Shown: in pieces, positions 49,780 through 61,176 of the stretch
Numbering within the stretch: the stretch's first letter is position 1
Layout: each line of letters starts with the position of its first letter
Assembly (NCBI GenBank): GCA_964497825.1
Contig: CAZCFA010000001.1
Span: 18,678-82,677 of the forward strand
DNA length: 64,000 nucleotides
Direction of reading: 5' to 3'
Source of the DNA: RHKX01 sp964497825
GTDB taxonomy: Bacteria > Actinomycetota > Thermoleophilia > Solirubrobacterales > 70-9
Notes under the pieces: generated by a model
Told to the model about the DNA's origin: nothing
The model's database searches: none
What the model saw: only the letters and a program-made list of their open reading frames with translations
Position numbers and translations under genes: made by a program

Positions 49780-51072
49780 ATGCCCGAGCTGCCCGAGGAC
49801 TTCCAGACCGCGCCGCTCGGCGCGATCGACCCCGAGATCGCCGCCGTGCTCGACGGCGAGCTCGCCCGCCAGCAGGGCACGCTGGAGATGATCGCCTCCG
49901 AGAACTTCGTGCCGCAGGCGGTGCTCGACGCCGCCGGTTCGGTGCTGACCAACAAGTACGCCGAGGGCTACCCGGGCAAGCGCTACTACGGCGGCTGTGA
50001 GGAGGTCGACGTCGCCGAGACGCTGGCGATCGAGCGCGCCAGGGAGCTGTTCGGTGCCGAGCACGTCAACGTCCAGCCGCACGCCGGCGCCCAGGCCAAC
50101 AACGCGGTCTACACGGCGCTGCTCGACCCCGGCGACACCTTTCTCGGGCTGGCGCTCGATCACGGCGGCCACCTGACCCACGGGATGAAGCTGAACCTGT
50201 CCGGCAAGCTCTACTCGCCGGTCGCCTACCACGTCGACCGCGAGAGCCTGCGCGTCGACATGGACGAGGTCGAGCGGCTCGCCCGCGAGCACCGGCCGAA
50301 GCTGATCGTCGCCGGCTGGTCGGCTTACCCGCGCTGGCTCGACTTCGCCCGCTTCCGCGAGATCGCCGACTCGGTCGGCGCCCTGCTGATGGTCGACATG
50401 GCGCACTTCGCCGGCCTCGTCGCCGCCGGCGAGCACCCGAACCCGGTCGAGCACGCCGACGTCGTCACCACCACCGTCCACAAGACCCTCTGCGGGCCGC
50501 GCAGCGGCATGATCCTCTGCCGCGAGGAGCACGCGAAGCGGATCAACAGCTCGATCTTCCCCGGCAACCAGGGCGGGCCGCTGATGCACATGATCGCTGC
50601 CAAGGCGGTGGCGCTGCGGATCGCGCTGACCGAGGAGTTCCGCGAGCGCCAGCGGCGCACGGTCGCCAACGCGAAGGCGTTCGCGGCCGCGCTCGAGGCG
50701 GGCGGCGTCAGGGTCCTGACCGGCGGCACCGACGTCCACCTGGTCCTCGTCGACGTCACCGTCAGCGGCCTCGACGGCAGCACCGCCGAGCAGCGGCTCG
50801 AGCGGATCGGGATCACCGTCAACCGCAACGCGATCCCGTTCGACGAGCGGCCGCCGATGAACCCCTCCGGGCTGCGGATCGGGACCCCGGCGCTGACCAC
50901 CCGCGGGCTCGGGACCGACGAGATGGCCGAGATCGCCGAGGTCGTCTCGATCGCCCTCTCCGACCGCTTCGAGGCCGAGCGTGAGGCGCTCGCGGAGCGG
51001 ACCCGGGCGCTGACCGAGGCGTTCCCGCTCTATCCCCAGATCCGCCCGTTCGCCGCCGCCGGCGCGCTCTGA
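49780..51072 (+). CDS. glyA: Serine hydroxymethyltransferase
   Basis: 430 residues, PLP fold type I. MIASENFVPQAVLDAAGSVL; GHLTHGMKLNLSGK; PLP Lys in TTTVHKTLCGPRSGMILC near residue 230. Converts serine and tetrahydrofolate to glycine and methylene-THF. ATG 49780 was preferred over GTG 49771, which abuts the ribosome site. Confidence 0.96.
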   Translation: MPELPEDFQTAPLGAIDPEIAAVLDGELARQQGTLEMIASENFVPQAVLDAAGSVLTNKYAEGYPGKRYYGGCEEVDVAETLAIERARELFGAEHVNVQPHAGAQANNAVYTALLDPGDTFLGLALDHGGHLTHGMKLNLSGKLYSPVAYHVDRESLRVDMDEVERLAREHRPKLIVAGWSAYPRWLDFARFREIADSVGALLMVDMAHFAGLVAAGEHPNPVEHADVVTTTVHKTLCGPRSGMILCREEHAKRINSSIFPGNQGGPLMHMIAAKAVALRIALTEEFRERQRRTVANAKAFAAALEAGGVRVLTGGTDVHLVLVDVTVSGLDGSTAEQRLERIGITVNRNAIPFDERPPMNPSGLRIGTPALTTRGLGTDEMAEIAEVVSIALSDRFEAEREALAERTRALTEAFPLYPQIRPFAAAGAL

Positions 51073-51088
51073 GCCCGGCCGACGCCGC

Positions 51089-52126
51089 TTGCGAGTCTGG
51101 GTCGACTGCACGGCGGCGGCGCACCCGCTGGTGCTGCGGCCGGTGATCGAGGTCCTGCGCGAGCGCGGCCACGAGGTCGAGATCACGGCGCGCAGCTACG
51201 GTCAGACCGAGGGCGTGCTCGACCGCCTCGGCCTCGCCCACGAGAGCTTCGGCAGCCACGGCGGCGCCTCGCTGCTCGCCAAGGGCGGCGCGCTCGCCGG
51301 CCGCAGCGCCCGGCTCGCGCGCTGGGCGCTGCGCCGTCGCTTCGACCTCGCGGTCGCCCACGGCTCGGTCGACGTCGCCGTCGTCGGCACGGCGCTGCGG
51401 ATCCCGCAGGCGCAGCTCCAGGACTACGAGTACGCGGGCCTGCAGCGCAGGCTCGCCTGGCGCGCCGCCCGGCGCGTGATCGTCCCCGACGCGATCCCGC
51501 TCGAGCGCCTGCTCGCCGCCGGCGCCGCCGCCGCCAAGCTGGTCCGCTACCCGGGGCTGAAGGAGGACTACTACCTCGCCGACTTCGAGCCCGACCCGGC
51601 GGTGCTGACCGGACTCGGGCTAGCCGAGCGCGGGGTCGATCCGGCCCGCGGAGCCGACGACCGCGTCCTCGTCGTCGTCCGGCCGCCGCCGGAGACCTCG
51701 GCCTACCACGCCGACAACCCGCTCTACGCGGGGCTACTAGACCGGCTCGCCGCCGATCGGCGCACGCTGACCGTGCTGATCCCGCGCACCGAGGAGCAGG
51801 GCCGCGCCGCCCGCCGCCGCGCCGAGGGGCGCCTGATCGTCCCCGACCGCGCGATCGACGCCCAGAGCCTGATCGCCTACGCCGACCTCGTCGTCAGCGC
51901 CGGCGGCACGATGAATCGCGAGGCGGTCGCGCTCGGCGTCCCCGTCTGGACGATCTTCTCGGGCCGGATGGGCGCCGTCGACGAGCGGCTGATCGCCGCC
52001 GGGCGGCTGCGCGAGCTGCGCGACCCGGCGGCGCTCGAGCTCGGCAAGCGCGACCGCGAGCCCGGCCCGGTCGATCCGCGCGACCCCGCGATCCTCGCCG
52101 ACGGTGCCCTCGCCGCCGTCGAGTAG
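51089..52126 (+). CDS. DUF354 family, GT-B-like protein
   Basis: 345 residues, TTG start. N-terminus RVWVDCTAAAHPLVLRPVIE and GHEVEITARSYGQTEGVLD are the DUF354 signature; the C-terminal half (IAYADLVVSAGGTMNREAVA, LGVPVWTIFSGRMGAVDERL) resembles UDP-sugar-binding halves of MurG/UDP-GlcNAc epimerase-type enzymes. Reaction unknown, probably in cell-envelope sugar metabolism given wecA next. Confidence 0.8.
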   Translation: MRVWVDCTAAAHPLVLRPVIEVLRERGHEVEITARSYGQTEGVLDRLGLAHESFGSHGGASLLAKGGALAGRSARLARWALRRRFDLAVAHGSVDVAVVGTALRIPQAQLQDYEYAGLQRRLAWRAARRVIVPDAIPLERLLAAGAAAAKLVRYPGLKEDYYLADFEPDPAVLTGLGLAERGVDPARGADDRVLVVVRPPPETSAYHADNPLYAGLLDRLAADRRTLTVLIPRTEEQGRAARRRAEGRLIVPDRAIDAQSLIAYADLVVSAGGTMNREAVALGVPVWTIFSGRMGAVDERLIAAGRLRELRDPAALELGKRDREPGPVDPRDPAILADGALAAVE

Positions 52127-52146
52127 GCTCGCCGCGGGCCCCGCCG

Positions 52147-53388
52147 ATGCCTGAGACGATCGATGCATTGTTCGCCTTCGCGGCGGCCGCCGCCATCGCC
52201 TGGCTGCTCGTGCCGGTCGCCGAGTCGCTCGCCTGGAGCGTCGGCGCGATCGATCAGCCCCGCGAGCGCTCGCTGCACGTCGCGCCGACGCCGAAGCTGT
52301 CCGGGGTCGCGATCCTCGTCGCGGTCTGCGCCTCGGGCGCGATCTTTCTGCCCTGGGGCGAGGAGACGCGCGCGATCCTCGGGGGCGCGGCGGTGATCGC
52401 GGCGGTCGGCATCGTCGACGACATCGTCGACCTCAACCCGCTGCTGAAGCTGCTCGGCCAGATCGCGGCGGCGATCATCCCGGTCTCGGCCGGGGTCACC
52501 GTCGACGTCTTCACGCTGCCGTTCATCGGCGGCGTCGACCCCGCCGCCCACACCGTCTTCGACCTGCCGGTGACCGGCGCCGTCGACATCGGCGAGCTCG
52601 GCTCGATCCTCGGGATCGTCGCGATGGCCAACGTCGTCAACCTGATCGACGGCGTCGACGGGCTCGCCGCCGGCGTCTGCCTGATCAGCGCCGCGACGCT
52701 CGCCGCGGTGGCGCTGTCGCTGGAGCGCAACCCGGCCGGGATCCTGGCCGCGATCACGGCCGGCGGCGCGCTCGGCTTCCTCCGCCACGGCTTCCCGCCC
52801 GCCTCCAGCTTCATGGGTGACACCGGCTCGAACCTGCTCGGCTACCTGCTCGCGGTCGCGGCGATCCAGGGGGCGCTGAAGACGAACGCGGTCGTCGCCC
52901 TCGCGTTCCCGCTGCTGGTCCTGGCGGTGCCGATCCTCGACACCGGCTTCGTCGTCGCCAAGCGGATCAAGTACCGGCGCCCGATCTACGAGGCCGACGC
53001 CTGGCACTTCCACCACCGGATGGCCAACATCGGCTTCTCGCAGCGGCGCACGCTCGCCTACCTGTACGGCTGGACCGCGGTGATGGCCGCGGTCGCGCTG
53101 GCGCTGCGCTTCGTCCCCTACAGCGACGACCGCGGCAACTTCGACACCGGTTGGACGATCGTGATGGCGGCGATCCTGCTGCTCGCCGCGGCCGCCAGCT
53201 TCTACGTGATCTACGTGCTCGAGATCCTCAAGCTGCGCCGGTTCCGGTTCCGCCAGGTCGCCGCCGGGCCGGGCCCGCGGCCGGACGCCCAGCAGGTCGA
53301 TCGCGAGGTCGAGCGCGAGCTCGAGACCGGCAGCTTCCGGGCGCCCGACCCCGAGACCGGCGAGTTCCCGGCGCTCGACGACCGCTGA
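52147..53388 (+). CDS. wecA: Polyprenyl-phosphate N-acetylhexosamine-1-phosphate transferase (WecA/Rfe-type)
   Basis: 413 residues, about 11 transmembrane segments. Motifs: VGIVDDIVDLNPLLKLLGQ (DDxxD), NLIDGVDGLAAGV, FMGDTGSNLLGYLLAV, and HFHHRMANIGF. Transfers sugar-1-P from UDP-sugar to a lipid phosphate, starting a cell-envelope polymer. Conserved neighbour of the ATP operon in actinomycetes. The acidic cytoplasmic tail (about 50 residues) is extra. Confidence 0.92.
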   Translation: MPETIDALFAFAAAAAIAWLLVPVAESLAWSVGAIDQPRERSLHVAPTPKLSGVAILVAVCASGAIFLPWGEETRAILGGAAVIAAVGIVDDIVDLNPLLKLLGQIAAAIIPVSAGVTVDVFTLPFIGGVDPAAHTVFDLPVTGAVDIGELGSILGIVAMANVVNLIDGVDGLAAGVCLISAATLAAVALSLERNPAGILAAITAGGALGFLRHGFPPASSFMGDTGSNLLGYLLAVAAIQGALKTNAVVALAFPLLVLAVPILDTGFVVAKRIKYRRPIYEADAWHFHHRMANIGFSQRRTLAYLYGWTAVMAAVALALRFVPYSDDRGNFDTGWTIVMAAILLLAAAASFYVIYVLEILKLRRFRFRQVAAGPGPRPDAQQVDREVERELETGSFRAPDPETGEFPALDDR

Positions 53389-53548
53389 CGGCGGCCGTGC
53401 CGCGGCGCCGGCGAGCGGCGGCGCCGCCCCGATCGCGATGCGGCGGCCGGAATCCCGGCAAATGCGGCCTGCCACGCACTCGAGCCCGCGCGGTTAGGCC
53501 CTCGCCGGAGCGTCCCCGAGGCGCCCGCTGAGGCGTCCGGCTATCGGG

Positions 53549-53554
53549 TATATT
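53549..53554 (+). promoter_or_regulatory. -10 of the ATP-synthase operon
   Basis: TATATT in GGGTATATTC; the -35 is weak. It leaves an about 240-base leader before the first gene. The spacer 53389-53802 shows no gene and no repeat I can name. Confidence 0.5.
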
Positions 53555-53802
53555 CGCTCGCCCGCAGCCCGAGTCGCCGGCTTGGGAGAGAAGTTTCAAC
53601 CGCCGGCCAATTCCCAGCTCGGACCCAGGAACTTGGACCACCGACCCTTCGACAACCCCGGAACCCGCGGCGCCCGTCGCCCCGCCGGCGCTGCGCCGCC
53701 GAGCGTCCGCCGCCGCCGGCCGTGCCCGCTCGCGGCCGCCGCCGCGCCGGCGCGCCTCCGGTCGCTGCCGTGCCGGTAGCGCTGCGGGCGGCGCCGGGCC
53801 CG

Positions 53803-54177
53803 ATGCTCCGCAACCTCGACATCCTCGTCCTGCTCGCGGCGCTGCCCGCGTTCATCCTGCTCGACGCGCCGCTCGCCGGCTACGCCGTCGTCGTCGCCGC
53901 CTGGCTGGCGGGCCGCGTCGGCACCGAGCTGGCGGCGCGCCGCCGTCGCGAGGCGCTGGCGGCCGGCAACCGCAACGCGGCGCTCGGCGTCACCGCGGCC
54001 GCGACGATGGGCCGGGTCTGGCTGCTCGCCGGCGCGATCCTGCTCGTCGGGCTGCTGGTCGAGCGCGACGCCGGGCTCGCCGCGGCGCTGTTCGCGCTCG
54101 TCCTCGTCACCGTCAGCTTCGTGGCCCAGTTCGCCGAGCACGTCCTCCACCCCGAGGCGGAGGGGTCGCTGCGATGA
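53803..54177 (+). CDS. AtpI-like small membrane protein
   Basis: 124 residues, about four transmembrane segments (NLDILVLLAALPAFILLDAP, YAVVVAAWLAG, LLAGAILLVGLLV, ALFALVLVTVSFVAQF). Its place before atpB suggests the AtpI chaperone position, but no AtpI motif can be confirmed. GTG 53770 is an alternative start. Stop overlaps atpB (ATGA). Confidence 0.6.
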   Translation: MLRNLDILVLLAALPAFILLDAPLAGYAVVVAAWLAGRVGTELAARRRREALAAGNRNAALGVTAAATMGRVWLLAGAILLVGLLVERDAGLAAALFALVLVTVSFVAQFAEHVLHPEAEGSLR

Positions 54178-55082
54178 GCACCGGCAAGAAGGTGCTGTTG
54201 ATCTTCGGCGGCTACGCGCTGCTGATGATCGTGATCTTCCTGATCTTCGGCAGCGACGGCAAGAACGACGAGTTCCAGCCACAGAACGAGTTCAAGCTCG
54301 ACAGCTGGGTTGACATCACGATCGCCGGGATCGACATGTCGATCAACAAGGCGGTGCTCTACATCGCCCTCGCCTCGGTGATCACCTGCGGCTCGATGAT
54401 CTGGATCGGCCGGCGGATGCAGGCGAAGCCGAACAAGGTGCAGATGGCGGTCGAGGTCACCTACGACGTCGTCCGCAAGCAGATCACCAGCGACAACCTC
54501 AGCGACAGGCTCGCTGCCAAGTACTTCCCGTTCCTGGCAACGCTGTTCTTCTTCATCCTCTTCTCGAACTTCATCGGCCTGATCCCGCTGCCGACCAACA
54601 CCGAGCACACGGTCAACATCTTCGGCGTCGAGCTGCCGTCGTTCGCGCTCTACGCGGCGACCGCCAACATCTCGATCCCGCTCGTCCTCACCCTCGTCGT
54701 CTGGATCCTCTACCAGAGCGAGGGGATCCGCCATCACGGCCCGATCACCTACCTGAAGACGTGGCTGCCGGCCGGGCTCGAGAACATGAACCCGATCGGG
54801 CGCTCGCTGATCTTCCTGATCGAGGTGATCTCGCAGTTCGTCCGGCTGATCTCGCTCTCGGTGCGGCTGTTCGCCAACATCCTCGCCGGCCACCTGCTGC
54901 TGCTGTTCATGGGCGGCGGCCTGGCGGTGCTGCTCGGGCTCGGCGCGCTCGGCGTGCTGACCTTCCCGATGGCCTTCGCCTTCTACGTCTTCGAGCTCGT
55001 GATCGTCGCCGCGTTGCAGGCGTTCATCTTCTCGATCCTGACCGCAATCTATCTCGGTGAAGCAACCTCCGAGAGCCACTAA
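54174..55082 (+). CDS. atpB: ATP synthase F0 subunit a
   Basis: 302 residues with several helices; VTYDVVRKQITSDNLSDRLA, FSNFIGLIPLPTN, and the essential Arg in SLSVRLFANILAGHLLL. Proton half-channels with the c ring. Confidence 0.96.
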   Translation: MSTGKKVLLIFGGYALLMIVIFLIFGSDGKNDEFQPQNEFKLDSWVDITIAGIDMSINKAVLYIALASVITCGSMIWIGRRMQAKPNKVQMAVEVTYDVVRKQITSDNLSDRLAAKYFPFLATLFFFILFSNFIGLIPLPTNTEHTVNIFGVELPSFALYAATANISIPLVLTLVVWILYQSEGIRHHGPITYLKTWLPAGLENMNPIGRSLIFLIEVISQFVRLISLSVRLFANILAGHLLLLFMGGGLAVLLGLGALGVLTFPMAFAFYVFELVIVAALQAFIFSILTAIYLGEATSESH

Positions 55083-55099
55083 CCAAAGGAGTCAACACA

Positions 55100-55375
55100 A
55101 TGGATCTGGTGCTTCTCGCACAGTCCGCGGACACGCTGACCGACACCGGCGTCACCGACGCGGGCAAGGCCATCGCGCTCGGCGTCGGAGCCGGGCTCGG
55201 TTCGATCGGCGCCGGCGTCGGCATCGGCTTCATCTTCGGCAAGGAGATCGAGTCGGTCGCCCGCCAGCCGGAGATGAAGGACGAGCTGCAGAGCATCCGC
55301 TGGCTCGGCTTCGCGCTGACCGAGGCCGTCGCCTTCTACACGTTCATCTTCGGCCTGATCGCGTTCTTCCTCTAG
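55100..55375 (+). CDS. atpE: ATP synthase F0 subunit c
   Basis: 91 residues, hairpin of two helices. Helix 1 is Gly-rich (GVGAGLGSIGAGVGIGFIFG), loop ARQPE, proton-carrying E75 in FALTEAVAFY. No Na+ type Gln in helix 1, so proton use is likely. RBS AAAGGAG. Confidence 0.97.
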   Translation: MDLVLLAQSADTLTDTGVTDAGKAIALGVGAGLGSIGAGVGIGFIFGKEIESVARQPEMKDELQSIRWLGFALTEAVAFYTFIFGLIAFFL

Positions 55376-55379
55376 GCCG

Positions 55380-55958
55380 ATGGTGGCGCTGTCACTGATC
55401 GCGACGACCCTCCCGGCCGCGGCCGAGGAGGAGGGCGGGAGCTTCCTCGTCCAGCCCGGCCTCGGGCTGATGATCTGGACGCTGCTCGCGTTCGTGATCA
55501 CGATGCTCGTGCTGAAGCGGTTCGCGTTCCCGCTGATCTCCGACGCGCTCGAGGAGCGGGCGCGGAAGGTCGCCGAGAACATCGAGGAGTCCGAGCGGCA
55601 GCGGGCCGAGGCCGAGCAGGTCCTGGCCGAGTACCGCGAGCGGCTCAAGGAGGCGCGCGAGCAGGCCGACGACATCGTCGCCCGCGCCCGGCGCGCCGGC
55701 GACGCCGCCAAGGCCGAGGCGACCGAGGAGGGCAAGGCGAAGCGCGAGGAGCTCGTCGCCGCCGCCCGCCGCGACATCGAGGCCGAGACCAGGCGCTCGC
55801 TCGATCAGCTGCGCAAGGAGGTCGCCGACCTGACCGTGCTCGCGACCGAGAAGGTCGCCGGCAAGACGCTCGCCGGCGACGATCAGCGGCGGCTCGTCGA
55901 GGAGGCGCTCGCCGACGCCGACTTCAGCGCCCTCTCCGGCGAGCCGAGCCGCAACTAG
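55380..55958 (+). CDS. atpF: ATP synthase F0 subunit b
   Basis: 192 residues: short N-terminus, one transmembrane helix (LMIWTLLAFVITMLVLKRFA), then a long charged stalk helix (EERARKVAENIEESERQRAE). Single b gene, no b-prime. Confidence 0.94.
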   Translation: MVALSLIATTLPAAAEEEGGSFLVQPGLGLMIWTLLAFVITMLVLKRFAFPLISDALEERARKVAENIEESERQRAEAEQVLAEYRERLKEAREQADDIVARARRAGDAAKAEATEEGKAKREELVAAARRDIEAETRRSLDQLRKEVADLTVLATEKVAGKTLAGDDQRRLVEEALADADFSALSGEPSRN

Positions 55959-55967
55959 GAGCTCGAG

Positions 55968-56501
55968 ATGGAGGAGATCGCCAAGGTCTACAGCGAGGCG
56001 TTGTTCGACGTCGCCAAGCAGAAGCGGGAGCTGGACGAGATCCAGACGCAGCTCGGCCAGTTCGCCGACGCCGTCGAGCGCGACCACGACCTGCAGGTGT
56101 TCTTCTTCAGCCCCTACTTCTCCTCGGCCGAGAAGCGCGAGGGGATCGCGAAGGCGGTCTCGGGCGCCAACCCGGAGCTGGTCAACTTCCTCGAGCTGCT
56201 CGCCGAGAAGCACCGGATGCCGGCGCTGTTCCGGATCAGGGCCCGCTTCGACGAGCTCTGGGACCGCGAGAACGAGCGGCTCGAGGTGACCGTGACCAGC
56301 GCGATCGCGCTCGAGCCCGCGGTCGTCGAGTCGATCGGCGCCGAGATCGAGCGCAAGACGCAGAAGACGATCGAGCTGCGCAGCGAGGTCGACGAATCGA
56401 TCATCGGCGGCCTCGTCCTCCGGGTCGGCAACCGGGTGCTGGACGCCAGCGTCCGCAGCCGGCTCGAGAAGCTTCGCAGGGAGGTCGCGCAGGCCGCCTG
56501 A
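55968..56501 (+). CDS. atpH: ATP synthase F1 subunit delta
   Basis: 177 residues: YSEALFDVAKQK, FFSPYFSSAEKR and the C-terminal DESIIGGLVLRVGNRVLDAS typical of delta/OSCP. Normal size. Confidence 0.94.
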   Translation: MEEIAKVYSEALFDVAKQKRELDEIQTQLGQFADAVERDHDLQVFFFSPYFSSAEKREGIAKAVSGANPELVNFLELLAEKHRMPALFRIRARFDELWDRENERLEVTVTSAIALEPAVVESIGAEIERKTQKTIELRSEVDESIIGGLVLRVGNRVLDASVRSRLEKLRREVAQAA

Positions 56502-56548
56502 CGCAACCGACGCACGACGATTTCGAGAACAAGGAGCCAGAAACAGAC

Positions 56549-58186
<1,638 letters not shown>

Positions 58187-58213
58187 TCCCCCGGACCGGA
58201 CCCAGCAAAGCCC

Positions 58214-59143
58214 ATGGCCACGCAGAAGGACGTAAAGACCCGGATCGGTTCGGTCAAGAACATCCGCAAGATCACGCGGGCGATGGAGATGGTCGCGGCG
58301 GCGCGGCTGCGCCGCGCCGAGCAGCGGATCGACGCGATGCGCCCCTACGCCCAGGAGATCCGGAAGATGACCCAGCGGGTCGCCGAGGCCTCGGCGAGCA
58401 GCGAGCTGCGGGTGCCGCTGCTGCAGCGCCACGGCGAGCAGCCGCGGCGCACCGGGATCGTGCTGATCACCGGCGACCGCGGGCTCGCGGGCTCGTTCAA
58501 CTCGCAGATCATCCGCGCCGGGCTGAAGCTCGGCGGCGAGTACCGGGCCGCCGGCGGCGACGTCGACTACTACGTCGTCGGCCGCCGCGGCAACTCGACG
58601 CTGAGCTTCCGCGGCGAGTCGGTCGCCGCCGCCTTCACCGGCTTCACCGACCGTCCCTCTTTCGCCGACGCGCGCCGGATTGGCGAGACGGTCAGCGCCC
58701 GCTACGTCGACGAGGAGCTCGACCGGGTCGAGGTGATCTACAACCGCTACGTCTCGCCGCTGACCCAGTACGTCCGCCGGCAGACGCTGCTGCCGCTGCA
58801 GGACGCCGAGGTCTACGGCGAGGGCATCCCCGACATCACCGACGACCACGACCCCGAGCTGGCCGAGGCCCAGAGCCGCTCGGAGTGGCACTACGAGCCC
58901 GAGCCCGAGGAGGCGCTGTCGATGCTGTTCGCGGTCTACGTCAACCTCTCCGTCTACCGCGGGCTGCTCGAGTCGACCGCCTCCGAGCACGGCGCGCGGA
59001 TGACGGCGATGCGGAACGCGGCCGAGAACGCGGGCGAGATGATCGACCGGCTGACGCTGGAGATGAACCGCGTCCGCCAGGCCGAGATCACGCAGGAGAT
59101 CCTCGAGGTGGTCGGCGGCGCCGAGGCGCTCGGGTCCGCCTAG
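58214..59143 (+). CDS. atpG: ATP synthase F1 subunit gamma
   Basis: 309 residues. TRIGSVKNIRKITRAMEMVA at the start and SEHGARMTAMRNAAENAGEM near the end, the coiled-coil rotor. ITGDRGLAGSFNS is typical. Middle carries a short acidic insertion (DITDDHDPELAEAQ). Confidence 0.95.
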   Translation: MATQKDVKTRIGSVKNIRKITRAMEMVAAARLRRAEQRIDAMRPYAQEIRKMTQRVAEASASSELRVPLLQRHGEQPRRTGIVLITGDRGLAGSFNSQIIRAGLKLGGEYRAAGGDVDYYVVGRRGNSTLSFRGESVAAAFTGFTDRPSFADARRIGETVSARYVDEELDRVEVIYNRYVSPLTQYVRRQTLLPLQDAEVYGEGIPDITDDHDPELAEAQSRSEWHYEPEPEEALSMLFAVYVNLSVYRGLLESTASEHGARMTAMRNAAENAGEMIDRLTLEMNRVRQAEITQEILEVVGGAEALGSA

Positions 59144-59185
59144 AACTTCGAAACCGAGACTGAGAACAAGGAGCTGAGAACGAAG

Positions 59186-60685
59186 ATGGCTGAGAACGAG
59201 AACAACGGCGCCGGCGGCAACGTCGGCCGGGTCGAGCAGGTGATCGGCGTCGTCGTCGACGCCGTCTTCCCCGAGGGCCTGCCCGAGATCTACTCGGCGC
59301 TGAAGATCGAGATCCCCGCCGGCGAGGGCCGCGACGCGATCGACCTCACGCTCGAGGTCCAGCAGCACCTCGGCGACGACCGCGTCCGCGCCGTCGCGAT
59401 GGACGCGACCGACGGCCTGCGGCGCGGCGACCGGGTCACCGACACCGGCGCCTCGATCACGGTGCCGGTCGGCAAGGACACGCTCGGGCGCATCTTCAAC
59501 CTGCTCGGCGACCCGATCGACGAGCGCGAGCCGGTCGCCGGCGAGGACCGCTGGCCGATCCATCGCCCGGCCCCGAGCGCCGACGATCTGACCCCGACCC
59601 AGGAGATCCTCGAGACCGGGATCAAGGTCGTCGACCTGCTCGCCCCCTACGCGAAGGGCGGCAAGGTCGGCCTGTTCGGCGGCGCCGGCGTCGGCAAGAC
59701 GGTGCTGATCCAGGAGCTGATCCGCAACATCGCCGAGGAGCTCGAGGGGCTCTCGGCGTTCTGCGGCGTCGGCGAGCGCACCCGCGAGGGCAACGACCTC
59801 TACGTCGAGATGCAGGAGTCCGGCGTCATCGACAAGACGATGATGGTGTTCGGGCAGATGAACGAGCCGCCGGGGGCGCGGCTGCGGGTCGCCCTGACCG
59901 GGCTGACGATGGCCGAGTACTTCCGCGAGGTCGGTGGCCAGGACGTGCTGCTGTTCATCGACAACATCTTCCGCTTCGTGCAGGCGGGCTCGGAGGTCTC
60001 GGCGCTGCTCGGCCGGATGCCGTCGGCGGTCGGCTACCAGCCGACGCTGGAGACCGAGATGGGCGAGCTGCAGGAGCGGATCACCTCGACCTCGCAGGGA
60101 TCGGTCACCTCGATCCAGGCCGTCTACGTGCCCGCCGACGACCTCACCGACCCGGCGCCGGCGTCGGTGTTCGCGCACCTGAACGCGACGACGACGCTGT
60201 CGCGGGCGATCTCCGAGAAGGGGATCTACCCGGCCGTCGACCCGCTCGACTCGACCTCGACGATCCTCAAGGCCGACATCCTCGGCGAGGATCACTACCG
60301 GACCGCGACCGACGTGCAGGAGGTGCTGCAGCGCTACCGCGAGCTGCAGGACATCATCGCGATCCTCGGCATCGACGAGCTCTCCGACGAAGACAAGCTC
60401 CAGGTCAACCGCGCCCGCAAGATCGAGCGCTTCCTGAGCCAGCCGTTCTTCGTCGCCGAGCAGTTCACCGGCCGCTCGGGCGAGTACGTGCCGGTCGCCG
60501 AGACCGTCGAGAGCTTCCGCGGCCTCGTCGACGGCGAGCACGACGACATCCCCGAGGGCGCCTTCTACATGAAGGGCTCGATCGAGCAGGTGCTCGCCGA
60601 CGCCAAGGGCGAGGGCGAGGACGAGACCGCCGGCGCCGAGGCCGAGGCCGCCGAGCAGGCCGAGAAGGAGGAGGCCGCCGCCTAG
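59186..60685 (+). CDS. atpD: ATP synthase F1 subunit beta with acidic tail
   Basis: 499 residues. Walker A GGAGVGKTVLIQELI; GERTREGNDLY; Walker B DVLLFIDNIFRF; DELSEE-type loop (DELSDEDKL). About 25 extra Glu/Ala residues at the C-terminus. Confidence 0.98.
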   Translation: MAENENNGAGGNVGRVEQVIGVVVDAVFPEGLPEIYSALKIEIPAGEGRDAIDLTLEVQQHLGDDRVRAVAMDATDGLRRGDRVTDTGASITVPVGKDTLGRIFNLLGDPIDEREPVAGEDRWPIHRPAPSADDLTPTQEILETGIKVVDLLAPYAKGGKVGLFGGAGVGKTVLIQELIRNIAEELEGLSAFCGVGERTREGNDLYVEMQESGVIDKTMMVFGQMNEPPGARLRVALTGLTMAEYFREVGGQDVLLFIDNIFRFVQAGSEVSALLGRMPSAVGYQPTLETEMGELQERITSTSQGSVTSIQAVYVPADDLTDPAPASVFAHLNATTTLSRAISEKGIYPAVDPLDSTSTILKADILGEDHYRTATDVQEVLQRYRELQDIIAILGIDELSDEDKLQVNRARKIERFLSQPFFVAEQFTGRSGEYVPVAETVESFRGLVDGEHDDIPEGAFYMKGSIEQVLADAKGEGEDETAGAEAEAAEQAEKEEAAA

Positions 60686-60696
60686 GCGGAGCAGCG

Positions 60697-61131
60697 ATGG
60701 CCGACGAGGCGCACAGGTTCAAGGCCGAGGTGCTGACCCCGGAGGGGCGCGTGTTCAGCGGCGAGGCGTTCCAGATCTCGGCCCGGACCGTGGTCGGCGA
60801 GGTCGGCGTCCGCGCCCGCCACGCGCCGATGCTCGCCCGGACCGTCCCGCACGAGCTGCGGATCTACGCCGACGAGTCGGAGTTCGCCGGCTCCGGCGGC
60901 GGCCGCCGCTACGCCGCGGCCGAGGGCTGGATCGAGGTCTTCGCCAACAAGGTGACGGTGCTGGTCAGCGAGGCGGTCGAGCCCGACGCGCTCGACCCAG
61001 CCGACCTGCGATCGCGGCTCGAGGACGCCGAGCAGCGGCTGCGCGAGGCCGAGCAGGGCTCGGCCCAGCAGCAGACGGCCGAGCAGGACAAGGAGCGGGC
61101 CGAGACGTTCCTCGCGATCGCCGGAGGCTGA
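60697..61131 (+). CDS. atpC: ATP synthase F1 subunit epsilon
   Basis: 144 residues. N-terminal beta-sandwich (KAEVLTPEGRVFSGEAFQIS, GEVGVRARHAPMLA), short helical C-terminus with SRLEDAEQRLREAEQ. Ends the operon. Confidence 0.94.
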   Translation: MADEAHRFKAEVLTPEGRVFSGEAFQISARTVVGEVGVRARHAPMLARTVPHELRIYADESEFAGSGGGRRYAAAEGWIEVFANKVTVLVSEAVEPDALDPADLRSRLEDAEQRLREAEQGSAQQQTAEQDKERAETFLAIAGG

Positions 61132-61146
61132 GCCGCTCGCGGCTCA
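61129..61146 (+). terminator. Hairpin at the end of the ATP operon
   Basis: TGAGCCG-CTCG-CGGCTCA begins at the atpC stop: 7-bp stem, 4-base loop, no T run. Likely terminator. Confidence 0.5.
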
Positions 61147-61176
61147 ACCAATCCCCGGCCGCGCCGATAGAACGGC

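Noticed and set aside
53440..53480. Ninth copy of the palindromic repeat (GGCCGGAATCCCGGC)
   Set aside because: Only a short central match; the 13-bp outer arms are missing.
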